This document shows positions 19,712 through 29,196 of a stretch of 52,075 nt of DNA, in pieces. The DNA lies in assembly GCF_019969725.1 (NCBI RefSeq), contig NZ_JAHXYW010000023.1, positions 1 through 52,075 on the forward strand. Reading direction: 5' to 3'. Each line of letters begins with the position of its first letter. Positions within the stretch are counted from its first letter, which is position 1. Under the pieces are notes generated by a model, which made no database searches, was not told where the DNA came from, and saw only the letters and a list, made by a program, of their open reading frames with translations. The translations under genes and the position numbers were made by a program. The DNA is from Neobacillus bataviensis. GTDB taxonomy: Bacteria; Bacillota; Bacilli; Bacillales_B; DSM-18226.

Positions 19712-19990
19712 CTACTCCAGTGGGTTTTCTATGGAACTGATTCTTTCTTCATTTATGATTGTATACATCTCAGCCGCTTCATCCTTACGAGTGGTTTCCT
19801 GAATCCTTTCGATTCTTGCTGTGACCTTTCTTTGCCCAAGGCGAATCGTTAATTCATCGCCCACCTTGACCGTGGTACTGGCCTTAGCTTCTTTTCCATT
19901 TACTTCGATTCTGCCTTGGTCAGATACCTCTTTAGCTAATGTTCTTCTTTTTATTAATCTTGAAACTTTTAAAAACTTATCTAGACGCAT
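19712..19990 (-). CDS. rqcP: Ribosome-associated quality control factor RqcP (S4 domain, YabO)
   Basis: Binds stalled 50S-peptidyl-tRNA complexes and works with RqcH in poly-alanine tailing of stuck nascent chains. The protein is 92 aa, with an S4 RNA-binding domain from residue 1 (MRLDKFLKVSRLIKRRTLAKEV) through the conserved beta turn DQGRIEVNGKEAKAS. It is homologous to E. coli Hsp15. The last 15 residues diverge and look flexible. It follows yabN by 15 bp, as in B. subtilis. Confidence 0.94.
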   Translation of the reverse strand: MRLDKFLKVSRLIKRRTLAKEVSDQGRIEVNGKEAKASTTVKVGDELTIRLGQRKVTARIERIQETTRKDEAAEMYTIINEERISSIENPLE

Positions 19991-20005
19991 GCTTCGTCCC
20001 CCATT

Positions 20006-21472
20006 CTATAATCCTTTTAACTTTGCTTCATCCCAGTACTGATCCAGCTCTTCCAGCGTGTGATCTTCAAACGTCCGGCCGCTCTTTTCCACCATTTCCT
20101 CGACATATTGAAACCGGCGCTTGAACTTTTCGTTCGTTTCAAATAGGGCTTCTTCGGGATGAATCTTTAAAAATCTTGCTACATTCACAAACGCGAACAA
20201 CAAGTCGCCAAATTCCTTTTTCGCTCGCATAAGACCTTCTTCCGTTCCATCCAGTTCATTTACAAATTCCTCGAGTTCTTCCTTCACTTTCTCCAAGGCT
20301 GGAGAAATCTCCTGCCAGTCGAAGCCAACTTTGGCAGCTTTCTTTTGTAATTCGTAGGCCTGAAGCAAATTCGGAAGGGATTTTGAAACACCTTCTAGTA
20401 ATGAAGATTGTACATCGCCTTTTTCCTTCTTTTTTATATCTTCCCAGTTTTGTAGCACCTGTTCGGCATTTTCTGCTATTACATTACCAAACACATGGGG
20501 ATGCCTGCGGACCATTTTGGCAGAAAGTCCTTCAATTACATCATCGATGGAAAAATAACCGTCATCCTCACCAATTTGGGCATGGAGCATTACTTGAAGG
20601 AGAACATCTCCAAGTTCCTCAACGAGATGGTCGATATCTTCGTTGTTGATTGCCTCGATGACTTCATAGGTTTCTTCAATTAAGTATTTTTTCAGGGAAT
20701 CATGGGTTTGTTCCTTATCCCACGGGCAACCGTCCGGTCCTCTTAAATCAGCAATAATCTCGCGCAGCTTAGAGAAATTTTTCCACAAGATTTGTTCGTC
20801 CTTTACTGGAGGGACATAGACAGAGGTGAGATTATTGAGCGATACATTACGATCAAGCTCATACAGCGGCACCTTTTCAATGACTTCCTCTTTACTGCCT
20901 GCTGCCGTCACAATCCATACCTCATAATCATCAGGTAATTTTTCCATTAAAGTTAATTTCACATCGGAGGCAACAAATTGATCATAGACTTGGCTAATCA
21001 TCATGTGCTGGTTCAAATTCAGCTGACTGGCCTGGAGCATCGTCCCGTCAAGCAGCTGAAATCCATCAACCGGGTCAATTTTTAACGAAGCAAATAGGGC
21101 ATCAATAAAGCTTTGACCGCCGCCGATGATAATTTCCACCCCTTGTTTTGGTCCGTTTTCTAAAAGAAGCTGAACTGTTTGCTCGGCAACGAGCGGATGG
21201 CCCGGAACCGCATAAAAAATCTCTTTCGTTTGTGCCTTTTCCAAAAGAGTCCTGGCGATTTCTTGGTATACCGCTTCAAATTGATCATGTTTTTCATAAA
21301 CGGAATCAAAGGAAGAGTAGTTCATCCCTTCTTTTTCTAACTCGTTTACTACGGGATGTTCCTTTGTTCTTAAAAAAAGGTGGCTGGCATTCAGTAATTT
21401 TTTATAAATTCCCATTGGCAGCTGTTCTAAGTCGCCTGCCCCTAAACCTAAAACTTCAATTTTTTTCACCAT
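20006..21472 (-). CDS. yabN: Fused tetrapyrrole methylase-like/MazG NTP pyrophosphohydrolase YabN
   Basis: House-cleaning nucleotide pyrophosphohydrolase with a SAM-dependent methylase-like N-terminus whose substrate is unknown. Residues 1 to about 220 resemble tetrapyrrole methylases (EVLGLGAGDLEQLPMG at the start, YAVPGHPLVAE near 70). The MazG half begins at RGPDGCPWDKEQTH near 245, with EETYEVIEAI and EELGDVLLQVMLH helices carrying the metal-binding glutamates, and a second MazG repeat to the end. The 488-aa length is normal. It is 1 bp downstream of yabM, so the two are coupled. Confidence 0.95.
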   Translation of the reverse strand: MVKKIEVLGLGAGDLEQLPMGIYKKLLNASHLFLRTKEHPVVNELEKEGMNYSSFDSVYEKHDQFEAVYQEIARTLLEKAQTKEIFYAVPGHPLVAEQTVQLLLENGPKQGVEIIIGGGQSFIDALFASLKIDPVDGFQLLDGTMLQASQLNLNQHMMISQVYDQFVASDVKLTLMEKLPDDYEVWIVTAAGSKEEVIEKVPLYELDRNVSLNNLTSVYVPPVKDEQILWKNFSKLREIIADLRGPDGCPWDKEQTHDSLKKYLIEETYEVIEAINNEDIDHLVEELGDVLLQVMLHAQIGEDDGYFSIDDVIEGLSAKMVRRHPHVFGNVIAENAEQVLQNWEDIKKKEKGDVQSSLLEGVSKSLPNLLQAYELQKKAAKVGFDWQEISPALEKVKEELEEFVNELDGTEEGLMRAKKEFGDLLFAFVNVARFLKIHPEEALFETNEKFKRRFQYVEEMVEKSGRTFEDHTLEELDQYWDEAKLKGL

Positions 21473-21473
21473 T

Positions 21474-23099
21474 TTATCTTCTATCCTTTCGAACCATTAT
21501 ATGAATGAGCTTACTTCCCAATGGAAATAAGGAGAGTTCTTCTTCATGAAACACGCTTCCTCTAATAATAATCAGTAAAAACAGCAAGCCGCCGAAACAG
21601 GCAGAGCTGATTGCTTGAAAAGCAGCTCCAATCCGACCCAAGTCCAATGGGCTGAAAATGAAACCTGATACAATTAAATAGCCCTTTAAAAAAAGAACCA
21701 TCAGAACCGTTGCCGCTAGTACAGTTCCTAAAAAATGAGTGTTAAACAACGGGATTTTGACCATTTTTTTTAATCTCATAAACAATAGTACACTTATAAT
21801 GGCTAAGGTAATCAAGGAAGAAAATGCCGCTCCCATTGTTGCAAACTTCGGGACGAAAATAATGTTAAGGAAATACTTCAATGGAAACGCACATAGGACA
21901 GCTAATGCCGGAAAAATAAGATTTCCCAGCCCCTGCATGATGGCAATCAGCGTTAGAATAATCGAAGTAAACAAAATCACAAAACCTAGAATTCCTAAGA
22001 CAGATGAACCCGCTTCATTCTCAAACAGCATGGTGTTTGTCGGTTCGATGATAGCCCATAATCCGGCAGAGGCGCCAAGACCAATGACAATGCTAACCTT
22101 GATGGCCAGTTTTATTTTATGATATAAAAATTGGGGTTTGTGCGCCATTCGCTCCTTAGTGATCAAGGGAACCAATGTTAACGACATCGCGGTAGCTACA
22201 GTTGTCCCCAGTTGAATTAATGGCTGACCGCGGTCAAATACTCCTTTTAAGCCTTTTGCGATATCCTGCTCGATTCCACTAGAAGTAAGCAAAGAAAACA
22301 GATTCAAAGAGTCGCCTAATTGGAGAAATATTAGCAGCATTCCGCTCAGGCAGATGGTCAGACCCTGAAAAACGAGCGACTTAAAAATCTGTTTCGCATC
22401 CTCCGTATAGCTTTGGAATATTGCCTTTTTGGGTGCTACCCATTTCCATTCTTTACGAATCCATAAGAACATAAACAGAATAATCGCTGAGATCAGACTC
22501 CCTGTAATAGAGCCAAACATCGCTCCGCCGCCAACAAGGTAAAGTGAGGATCCTTTTTGCATAAACAAATACGATAAAAGGATAATCGTAAGCACCCTAG
22601 TTGTTTGTTCTCCTACCTGGGATAGAGCCGTCGGCACCATGTCGCCGATTCCTTGATAATAGCCCCTGAGGAGCGAAACAAATGGAAAGGTTAAAAAGAC
22701 AATCGCGACTACCCTTAAAAGGATGGATAAATGAGGATCATTCATCCACAAGGCGATTTGATTCGCCCCAAAATATAGGACAAGAAAGCAGACAAAGCCG
22801 AATAACTGTAAATAAATAAACGATACAAGCAGAAGGAGGCGAGATTTTTGATCGTCCCCTTTTGCTTTTTGTTCTGCATAAAGCTTCGAGATCACAACGG
22901 GAAAGCCTGTAGTTGACAGGACCATGGCAATCCCATAAAACGGGTACACTTGCTGGTATATGTAAAAACCAATATCACCGACAATGTTTTGAAATGGAAT
23001 CCGGTAAAACGCGCTGAGTATTTTGGTTATGATGGCTGCAAGGGTTAAGATAAAGGCTCCTCTAAATAAAGTCTTTGAAGGGTTATGAGTCTTTTGCAT
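21474..23099 (-). CDS. yabM: MOP-superfamily polysaccharide/lipid flippase-like protein YabM
   Basis: Integral membrane protein of 541 aa with about 14 hydrophobic helices, related to the SpoVB/MurJ-like polysaccharide exporters. It probably flips a lipid-linked cell envelope precursor; the cargo is unknown. The N-terminus (FRGAFILTLAAIITKILSAF) and the GYYQGIGDMVPTALSQ loop near 135-150 are typical of the PST/SpoVB group. A modular palindromic repeat and the spoVT terminator lie upstream. It is coupled to yabN. Confidence 0.93.
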   Translation of the reverse strand: MQKTHNPSKTLFRGAFILTLAAIITKILSAFYRIPFQNIVGDIGFYIYQQVYPFYGIAMVLSTTGFPVVISKLYAEQKAKGDDQKSRLLLLVSFIYLQLFGFVCFLVLYFGANQIALWMNDPHLSILLRVVAIVFLTFPFVSLLRGYYQGIGDMVPTALSQVGEQTTRVLTIILLSYLFMQKGSSLYLVGGGAMFGSITGSLISAIILFMFLWIRKEWKWVAPKKAIFQSYTEDAKQIFKSLVFQGLTICLSGMLLIFLQLGDSLNLFSLLTSSGIEQDIAKGLKGVFDRGQPLIQLGTTVATAMSLTLVPLITKERMAHKPQFLYHKIKLAIKVSIVIGLGASAGLWAIIEPTNTMLFENEAGSSVLGILGFVILFTSIILTLIAIMQGLGNLIFPALAVLCAFPLKYFLNIIFVPKFATMGAAFSSLITLAIISVLLFMRLKKMVKIPLFNTHFLGTVLAATVLMVLFLKGYLIVSGFIFSPLDLGRIGAAFQAISSACFGGLLFLLIIIRGSVFHEEELSLFPLGSKLIHIMVRKDRR

Positions 23100-23161
23100 T
23101 TTTTCACCTACTATGTAAACTCGAGGTTATTATAGCATAGTGATGCTTGTTTTATCGCTTA

Positions 23162-23309
23162 TAAGAAAAGCGGAAGCGCCTTCGGAACAAGCAGAGCTTG
23201 TTCCTGCGATGATCACTCTAAGGAGATTTCCTTAGTGGTCAGCCACGACCAGGAACCTCGAGGGGCTAGGCGCTGGAGCTGGACAATTCTCGAAGTCGAA
23301 ATTTATACT
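23162..23309. repeat. Modular palindromic intergenic repeat, copy 2
   Basis: It has the same ends as copy 1 (GCGGAAGCGCC at the left, GGCGCTGGAGCTGGACAATTCTC at the right). The interior differs: it has GGAACAAGCAGAGCTTGTTCC and CTAAGGAGATTTCCTTAG hairpins and lacks the long GACAAGCATAAGAC module. It occupies most of the 260-bp gap between spoVT and yabM. Confidence 0.85.
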
Positions 23310-23321
23310 TTCTAATTAAAT

Positions 23322-23350
23322 AAAAAAGACAGCCGATGCTGCCTTTTTAA
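23322..23350 (-). terminator. spoVT terminator
   Basis: Minus strand: AAAAAGGCAGC-ATC-GGCTGTCTTTTTT, a hairpin with one G-U pair and a T-run. Confidence 0.85.
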
Positions 23351-23359
23351 ATGAAAATA

Positions 23360-23896
23360 TTATGACTCCATTTGTCTTGCCAGGAAACCTGCTGCTGTTT
23401 CTACAGCTTTTTGTTCTACTTCACCAAGGGAGCCTTCTTTGGAGTAGATAATGACCGCTCCAATTGGATCCCCATTTGCAATAATCGGTCCAATGGTATA
23501 CGATGATACAGTTTCATCATTGCCATCGGCCAGAGCAATTTCACCTTGCTGGTTAACCAGGACTGAATTACGTTCTTCCATTGTTTTTTCAACTAAATCA
23601 CTAATATTCTTATTTAAATAATCCTTTTTGGAACCGCCTGCTACTGCAATGAAGGCGTCTCTATCACAAATTAAAATTGGGTTACCGAGGCTATCAAATA
23701 GGGCTTCTGCATATTCTTTGGCAAAATCGCTTAATTCGCTGATTGGTGAATACTTCTTTAATATGACTTCTCCGTCCCGATCAACAAAGATCTCTAACGG
23801 ATCCCCTTCACGGATACGCAGGGTTCTGCGTATTTCTTTAGGAATTACAACACGACCCAAATCATCGATTCGACGAACTATTCCAGTTGCTTTCAT
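23360..23896 (-). CDS. spoVT: Stage V sporulation transcriptional regulator SpoVT
   Basis: Forespore DNA-binding protein that adjusts SigG-dependent genes. An AbrB-like swapped-hairpin domain is at about 1-50 (GIVRRIDDLGRVVIPKEIRRTL, split here between 5-26), closely resembling AbrB in this window. A GAF domain fills about 55-178. I chose the ATG at 23896 (178 aa, the B. subtilis length) with GTGAGG 9 bp upstream; the frame stays open to 23965 without support. A candidate SigG promoter lies about 90-120 bp upstream, and beyond it a 52-bp repeat array. Confidence 0.96.
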   Translation of the reverse strand: MKATGIVRRIDDLGRVVIPKEIRRTLRIREGDPLEIFVDRDGEVILKKYSPISELSDFAKEYAEALFDSLGNPILICDRDAFIAVAGGSKKDYLNKNISDLVEKTMEERNSVLVNQQGEIALADGNDETVSSYTIGPIIANGDPIGAVIIYSKEGSLGEVEQKAVETAAGFLARQMES

Positions 23897-23984
23897 CCAA
23901 TGTTGCCTCACTTTCATCTGATGATTTTTCAACTTGGTGATTGACTGTGTTTCCTTTAATAGCAATCATCACCAACTTTGAACT

Positions 23985-24013
23985 TAGTATCTTTCAACTG
24001 GAAAGTTCTATAC
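23985..24013 (-). promoter_or_regulatory. Candidate SigG promoter of spoVT
   Basis: Minus strand: GTATA (24013-24009), 17-bp spacer, GATACTA (23991-23985), against a SigG consensus of about GHATR-N18-CATWHTA. B. subtilis spoVT is SigG-dependent. The spacer is one short, so confidence is limited. Confidence 0.4.
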
Positions 24014-24148
24014 ACACTCGACATATAAATTTCACATTTACAGGAAATTTTCCCAAAGAGAATAGGATGAGAATAAGAGAAATTGTATTAAATGGTAAAA
24101 ATAGGTCCTGATTTAAGAGGCCTTTTTGGGGTTTGGGTTTCCAAGTGT

Positions 24149-24525
24149 TTTATGAGGACAGGTTTTGCCTTTTTAACTTGGTTTTGTCCTCATGAACGCT
24201 CCATGAGGACAGGTTCTGTTTCTCCATCAGGATTTTTGTTCTCATGAACGCTCCATGAAGACAGTTTTCCATTCTCCATCATGATTTTTGTCCTCATGAA
24301 CGCTCCATGAGGACAAGTTCTGCTTCTCCATCAGGATTTTTGTTCTCATGAACGCTCCATGAGGACAAGTTCTGCTTCTCCATCATGATTTTTGTCCTCA
24401 TGAACGCTCCATGAGGACAAGTTCTGCTTCTCCATCATGATTTTTGTCCTCATTAACGCTCCATGAGGACAGTTTTCCACTTCTCCATCAGGATTTTTGT
24501 CCTCATGGACAATCCATGAGGACTC
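24149..24525. repeat. 52-bp tandem palindromic array A (7 units plus part)
   Basis: Units begin at 24149, 24201, 24253, 24305, 24357, 24409 and 24461, exactly 52 bp apart. A last part-unit starts at 24514. Each has CATGAGGAC near its start and GTCCTCATG near its end, so arms can pair within a unit (27-bp loop) or across the unit junction (short loop AACGCTC). Units 4-6 are nearly identical and unit 1 is most diverged. It runs from upstream of spoVT to within 4 bp of the mfd stop. On the plus strand the last hairpin is followed by TCTTTTT. No gene is seen here. Confidence 0.95.
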
Positions 24526-24528
24526 TTT

Positions 24529-27500
24529 TTAATTCACCTGATTTTCCTGTTCTCTTTTAGCAGTGGGAATGGCCTTTATCATTTCAAAAGCAATGTTCAG
24601 CCACTCGGCAGTTTCATATTCTTTCGTCTTGATCATTATTTTTAATTTTTGGCCTTCCATTCCCGGTGTGACATTTCGGCCGAATTGATTAGCGATTCTG
24701 AAAAGTTTGCTTCCATCAATGGTGTTGGTAACCTTTTCGTTGATTAATATGGTTACGTCTTGTTTAACCTGTTTGATTTGCTCGACTCCGCTTAGCGCAG
24801 CATAGATCTTCATTTCAGCAATTTGGAAAAGGTAGGAAACCTCATCCGGATATTCACCGAAACGGTCCTGCATTTCCGACTGTAGCTCTTCAATATCCTC
24901 AAGCGCCTGGGCGCCTCTAAATCGCTTATACATCTCAATCTTTTGATGGCCATCCTTAATATACGTATCCGGAATGTAAGCATCAATCTCAAGATCGATT
25001 TCTACATTTGTTTTTACCTCTGCGGAAACCAGGTCGCCTTTACGCTCCTCAATCGCTTCCTTCAGCATTTGTGAATACAAGTCAAACCCAACCGAATCAA
25101 TGAAGCCATGCTGCTGGGCGCCTAATAAATTACCGGCCCCGCGGATGGATAAATCGCGCATCGCGATTTTAAAGCCAGAACCTAACTCGGTAAATTCTTT
25201 AATTGCTTGCAGGCGTTTTTCAGCCACTTCCGTCAGTACCTTATCCTTGCGGTACGTAAAGTAGGCATAGGCAACGCGGTTTGACCTGCCGACACGGCCG
25301 CGAAGCTGATAAAGCTGGGACAGCCCCATGCGGTCGGCATCAAAGACAATCAACGTATTCACATTTGGAATATCGACCCCTGTCTCAATGATGGTCGTAC
25401 TGACCAGAACGTCAAACTCCCCGGCTAAGAAACTAATCATCACCGATTCCAATTCATTTTCCGTCATCTGGCCATGTGCATAGGTAACGCGTGCATCTGG
25501 GACAAGCATGGAAATTTCCTCTGCCTTCCGCTCAATGTCTTCCACCCGGTTATATAAAAAGTAGACTTGTCCGTCACGGGCTAGTTCTCTTTCGATTGCC
25601 TCTCTCACCAATGATCCATTGTACTCCATAACATAAGTCTGGACAGGGAATCGATTCTCCGGAGGTGTCTCGATCACCGATAAGTCGCGGACTCCAAGCA
25701 TCGACATATGCAGCGTCCTTGGGATTGGCGTTGCCGTTAACGTAAGGACATCAACGTTGGTTTTTAACTTCTTAATTTTTTCCTTATGAGTAACACCAAA
25801 TCGTTGTTCCTCGTCAATAATTAACAGCCCTAAATCTCGATAGACAATATCCTTCGATAACAGGCGATGGGTTCCGACGACAATATCACATGAACCGGCC
25901 TTTAGACCTTTAATAGTATCGGTTTGTTGTTTTTTCGAGCGGAAACGGCTTAACAGGCCAATATTAATCGGATAGTCTTGAAATCTTTCTCGGAGTGTTT
26001 CAAAATGCTGTTGCGCCAAAATCGTTGTCGGCACAAGGAACGCAACCTGCTTGCCATCTGCAATGGCTTTAAAAGCGGCACGGATGGCAACCTCTGTTTT
26101 TCCATAGCCAACATCCCCGCACAATAAGCGGTCCATTGGCCGTCCACGTTCCATATCCTTTTTAATTTCATGAATCGAGCGCAATTGGTCTTCCGTTTCC
26201 TGATACGCAAAGGAGGTTTCAAATTCTCTCTGCATATCACCATCCGGTGTAAAAGCATAGCCAACGGCCGCTTCTCTTTCCGCATACAGCTTAATTAAAT
26301 CGTCGGCGATATCCTGAACAGAGGATTGAACCTTTTTCTTAACCTTTTTCCAATCCGTGCCGCCCAGTTTATAGATTTTCGGTTCTTTTCCTTCTGAGCC
26401 GACATACTTCATGACCTGGTCGATTTGTTCTACCGGAACATAGAGTTTATCGGTCCCCTGATAACGAATATGGAGATAATCCTTATGAATTCCGTTGATG
26501 ACCAGCGTTTCAATTCCCAAATACTTGCCAATTCCGTGATTGACGTGAACAACATAATCGCCAATTCTAAGCTCTGAGTAACTCTTGATTCTTTCAGCAT
26601 TTGATAGCTTTTGACGGCTGGCTGATTTTTTCACCCGTTTGTTAAACAGCTCTTCTTCTGTGATGACGGCAATTTTTTGAATAGAAAGCTCAAAACCTGT
26701 TTGCAGGTTTCCTTTCATAATCTGAACTTTGCCAGGGAGCAGCTGCTGGCCTCCCTTTATAATGCTGGCCTCAATTTCATAATCCTCTAGCACCCGCTCA
26801 AGCTTTTTGACCCGTTCTTCGTCTGGTCCTAAAAATAAAATAGAATAATTGCCTTTTTTCCAACGATCAATCTCTGCCTTTAACACATGCATTTGTCCAT
26901 GGAAATTTTGCATTTGCTTGCAAGAGATATTAATAATATTCTGCGGACTCGTATTGGCTACATGTCGTAAAAACAGGGACATGTACAGGATTGGAAATTC
27001 CTTTTTTTGCAGCATCGACTGCAAATCATGGGAAATATGTAAATCATGAATGATTTGGCCTTCACTAAGCAGAGAGGTATACCATTCAGCTTCCTCTTTT
27101 ATAAGGGAGTCGTTCATCTCTTGAACACGACTGATTTCATCAATAAACACCAATCCATTACTTGGCAGGTAGTCTAGTAAACTACTAGGCCTTTCATATG
27201 CCAGCGAGAGGTATTTAAAGACTTGATCAGGCTTATGGCCATTTTTCAATTGCTCCAGTTCGAAACTGATATTTTGTGATAACTGGATTTTCGCTTTATC
27301 ATCTTTTAATTTTTTAAGACTTTTGGATAAACCATCCTCCAGCTTGCCGATCATTCGGCTATAATCCTCCGCTTTAAGCAATACCTCCGTTGCCGGGCCA
27401 ATCATAATCTCCGAAACCTTCTCTTTGGAACGCTGATCCTCCAAAGAGAAATAGCGAATCGAATCTACCTCTGTATCAAATAATTCAATTCGGAGCGGGT

Positions 27501-28068
27501 TCGTTTCAGTAAGCGGATAGATATCAATAATTCCGCCTCTAACGCTGAATTCCCCTGGTGTCGTGACCATTTCAGTCCGAACATAGCCCATTTGGACAAA
27601 GGTATTTAACATTTTATCAATATTTAAATCTTCGCCAATTTTTAAAGAAAGCTGGTATTCCTTCCATAACGATTTTGGAGGAAGGATCTTCTTTAATCCG
27701 GAAATTGGGACAATTAATATGCCTTGCTGCTGCTTGCTCCAGTGATTTAAGGCTTCAATTCGCTGCGCCTTTAATTCTGGACTGGCAATACTCATTTCAG
27801 CGGCAATCAATTCATTAGCCGGAAAAAGAAACACTTCTTTTTCACTTAGTAGATTTACAATATCATCATAGAGTTTTTGGGCTTGTAATAGATTGTGGGT
27901 GACGAGCATAATCGGCCTTTTCATTTGTTCATAGACCGAAGCCGTAAGGACTGTCCTAGACGAGCCTGATAATCCGGCAATTAGCTGTTCCCTTAAGCCC
28001 TCTTGCACACCGACTATGATGGAGTGTACATCCTCCTGCTTCAGGAATAATGACTTTAAACCGTTCAA
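24529..28068 (-). CDS. mfd: Transcription-repair coupling factor Mfd
   Basis: ATP-driven translocase that removes stalled RNA polymerase from DNA lesions and recruits UvrA. The N-terminal half is UvrB-like (GEFSVRGGIIDIYP near 180). The RNA-polymerase interaction domain is near 500-560 (GDYVVHVNHGIGKYLGI). The helicase core has Walker A GDVGYGKTE, DEEQ in LLIIDEEQRFGV, TATPIPRTL and the RGRVGR motif, then the UvrA-blocking C-terminal domain. I chose TTG at 28068 (1179 aa) because AAAGGAGG lies 7 bp upstream; the frame extends to 28092. The gene ends against array A and no ordinary terminator was seen. Confidence 0.96.
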   Translation of the reverse strand: MNGLKSLFLKQEDVHSIIVGVQEGLREQLIAGLSGSSRTVLTASVYEQMKRPIMLVTHNLLQAQKLYDDIVNLLSEKEVFLFPANELIAAEMSIASPELKAQRIEALNHWSKQQQGILIVPISGLKKILPPKSLWKEYQLSLKIGEDLNIDKMLNTFVQMGYVRTEMVTTPGEFSVRGGIIDIYPLTETNPLRIELFDTEVDSIRYFSLEDQRSKEKVSEIMIGPATEVLLKAEDYSRMIGKLEDGLSKSLKKLKDDKAKIQLSQNISFELEQLKNGHKPDQVFKYLSLAYERPSSLLDYLPSNGLVFIDEISRVQEMNDSLIKEEAEWYTSLLSEGQIIHDLHISHDLQSMLQKKEFPILYMSLFLRHVANTSPQNIINISCKQMQNFHGQMHVLKAEIDRWKKGNYSILFLGPDEERVKKLERVLEDYEIEASIIKGGQQLLPGKVQIMKGNLQTGFELSIQKIAVITEEELFNKRVKKSASRQKLSNAERIKSYSELRIGDYVVHVNHGIGKYLGIETLVINGIHKDYLHIRYQGTDKLYVPVEQIDQVMKYVGSEGKEPKIYKLGGTDWKKVKKKVQSSVQDIADDLIKLYAEREAAVGYAFTPDGDMQREFETSFAYQETEDQLRSIHEIKKDMERGRPMDRLLCGDVGYGKTEVAIRAAFKAIADGKQVAFLVPTTILAQQHFETLRERFQDYPINIGLLSRFRSKKQQTDTIKGLKAGSCDIVVGTHRLLSKDIVYRDLGLLIIDEEQRFGVTHKEKIKKLKTNVDVLTLTATPIPRTLHMSMLGVRDLSVIETPPENRFPVQTYVMEYNGSLVREAIERELARDGQVYFLYNRVEDIERKAEEISMLVPDARVTYAHGQMTENELESVMISFLAGEFDVLVSTTIIETGVDIPNVNTLIVFDADRMGLSQLYQLRGRVGRSNRVAYAYFTYRKDKVLTEVAEKRLQAIKEFTELGSGFKIAMRDLSIRGAGNLLGAQQHGFIDSVGFDLYSQMLKEAIEERKGDLVSAEVKTNVEIDLEIDAYIPDTYIKDGHQKIEMYKRFRGAQALEDIEELQSEMQDRFGEYPDEVSYLFQIAEMKIYAALSGVEQIKQVKQDVTILINEKVTNTIDGSKLFRIANQFGRNVTPGMEGQKLKIMIKTKEYETAEWLNIAFEMIKAIPTAKREQENQVN

Positions 28069-28126
28069 GGTTTCTCCTCCTTTCTTAAACACGTATATTT
28101 TTTAAATATCTAGAAAAATATAAATA

Positions 28127-28157
28127 GAAAAACGCTTTGGAATAGCATCCAAAGCTG
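28127..28157 (-). terminator. fin terminator
   Basis: Minus strand: stem GCTTTGGA/TCCAAAGC with loop TGCTAT, then GTTTTTC. It lies between fin and mfd. Confidence 0.8.
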
Positions 28158-28158
28158 G

Positions 28159-28389
28159 TTAATGAATAAGGTAATCGTATTGGTGGTAGTCTGGATTCCG
28201 TTCCAAAGCTTCCTGACAATCTTCACAGATGGCCGTGATATGGATATCACCTGATGAGTCATAAGCAACCATATCTATTCTTTCCTGATCCGTTAATTTA
28301 TGAAGACCAAGGCTTTCTGAATGGACCGATGCTTTTTCAATGGAACCAAGGTTCGTACCGCAATGACGACAATGGTAATGGATGGCCAC
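28159..28389 (-). CDS. fin: Anti-SigF factor Fin
   Basis: Small forespore protein that inhibits SigF and so helps the switch to SigG. The 76-aa protein has two CxxC pairs (CRHCG near 7-11 and CEDCQ near 55-59), probably a zinc ribbon, and the conserved QYDYLIH end. It was named yabK. A GGGAGGGA ribosome site precedes the ATG. GGCTAAAATG at 28490-28481 on the minus strand matches a SigF -10, but I see no -35 at the right distance. It lies between pth and mfd as in B. subtilis. Confidence 0.94.
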   Translation of the reverse strand: MAIHYHCRHCGTNLGSIEKASVHSESLGLHKLTDQERIDMVAYDSSGDIHITAICEDCQEALERNPDYHQYDYLIH

Positions 28390-28504
28390 GCCTGTCCCTC
28401 CCTAATCTACGATTCCCTTCTAGTATTAACCTGATAGGAGGAACTTATTCAACTAGTTTCTTATGCACTTTATTGTATGTCATTTTAGCCTGTATCATGA
28501 ATAC

Positions 28505-29065
28505 TTACTGATTATATTCATTCATTACCTGTAAGAAAGGCTTCTCCAGCCAGACTTCACAGGCTTCAGAACTTTTTTTCACAGCTTCTTGTGTCAAAGG
28601 CCTTTCATCCTGACGGAAACGTCCTAAAACATAATCCGGCACGCTCATTCCCGGCTCAGGGCGGTCAATTCCAATTCGAATCCGGTTGAACTGCTGTGTT
28701 CCAAGGTGTGCGACGGTTGATTTAATTCCGTTATGTCCGCCGGGACTTCCCTTTTGACGCAGTCTGATCTTTCCGACGGGCAAATCGAGATCATCATAGA
28801 TAACTAGCAGATCTTCTAACTCAATTTGGTAATAGTCCATTACAGCTCTGATCGACTCTCCAGATAAATTCATGTATGTAAGAGGTTTTAAGAGAAGAAT
28901 CTTCTCTCCTTTATGAAAACCAATCCCATATAATCCTTTAAATTTGGATTGATTAAGCGGTATATTCATTTGACTCGATAAGGCATCTATGACTTCAAAA
29001 CCGATATTATGCCTTGTTTGGTCATACTGTTTCCCCGGGTTTCCTAAACCAACTATTAATTTCAT
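28505..29065 (-). CDS. pth: Peptidyl-tRNA hydrolase
   Basis: Frees tRNA from prematurely released peptidyl-tRNA; essential. The opening [19 protein letters not shown] segment carries the active-site Asn10 and His20, and [13 protein letters not shown] near 93-105 has the catalytic Asp. The ATG at 29065 gives 186 aa (normal length) and has GAGGAGGG 7 bp upstream. An upstream frame to 29176 exists without family similarity. B. subtilis calls it spoVC. It follows ctc, separated by a terminator, and read-through may feed it. Confidence 0.96.
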   Translation of the reverse strand: MKLIVGLGNPGKQYDQTRHNIGFEVIDALSSQMNIPLNQSKFKGLYGIGFHKGEKILLLKPLTYMNLSGESIRAVMDYYQIELEDLLVIYDDLDLPVGKIRLRQKGSPGGHNGIKSTVAHLGTQQFNRIRIGIDRPEPGMSVPDYVLGRFRQDERPLTQEAVKKSSEACEVWLEKPFLQVMNEYNQ

Positions 29066-29159
29066 AGGCGTTCCCTCCTCTTTTGGTTTAGCCAACCTTT
29101 TAAAAAAATTTCGGAACATAGCTATCTCCCATAATATAATATATTTTCTATGGAAATGC

Positions 29160-29195
29160 GATAAAGACGTAACCAAGATAGGTTACGTCTTTGTT
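29160..29195 (-). terminator. ctc terminator
   Basis: Minus strand: perfect stem AGACGTAACC/GGTTACGTCT with loop TATCTT, then TTATC. The T-run is short, so termination before pth may be partial. Confidence 0.75.
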
Positions 29196-29196
29196 T

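Noticed and set aside
24149..24525. CRISPR array
   Set aside because: The whole 52-bp unit is repeated, including the part that would be a spacer. There are no unique spacers and no cas genes nearby.
28481..28504. SigF promoter for fin
   Set aside because: The -10 string GGCTAAAATG fits, but no GYATA lies 14-16 bp upstream, so I did not annotate it.
29066..29176. N-terminal extension of pth
   Set aside because: Family members start at the VGLGNPG segment, and the ribosome site GAGGAGGG supports the ATG at 29065.
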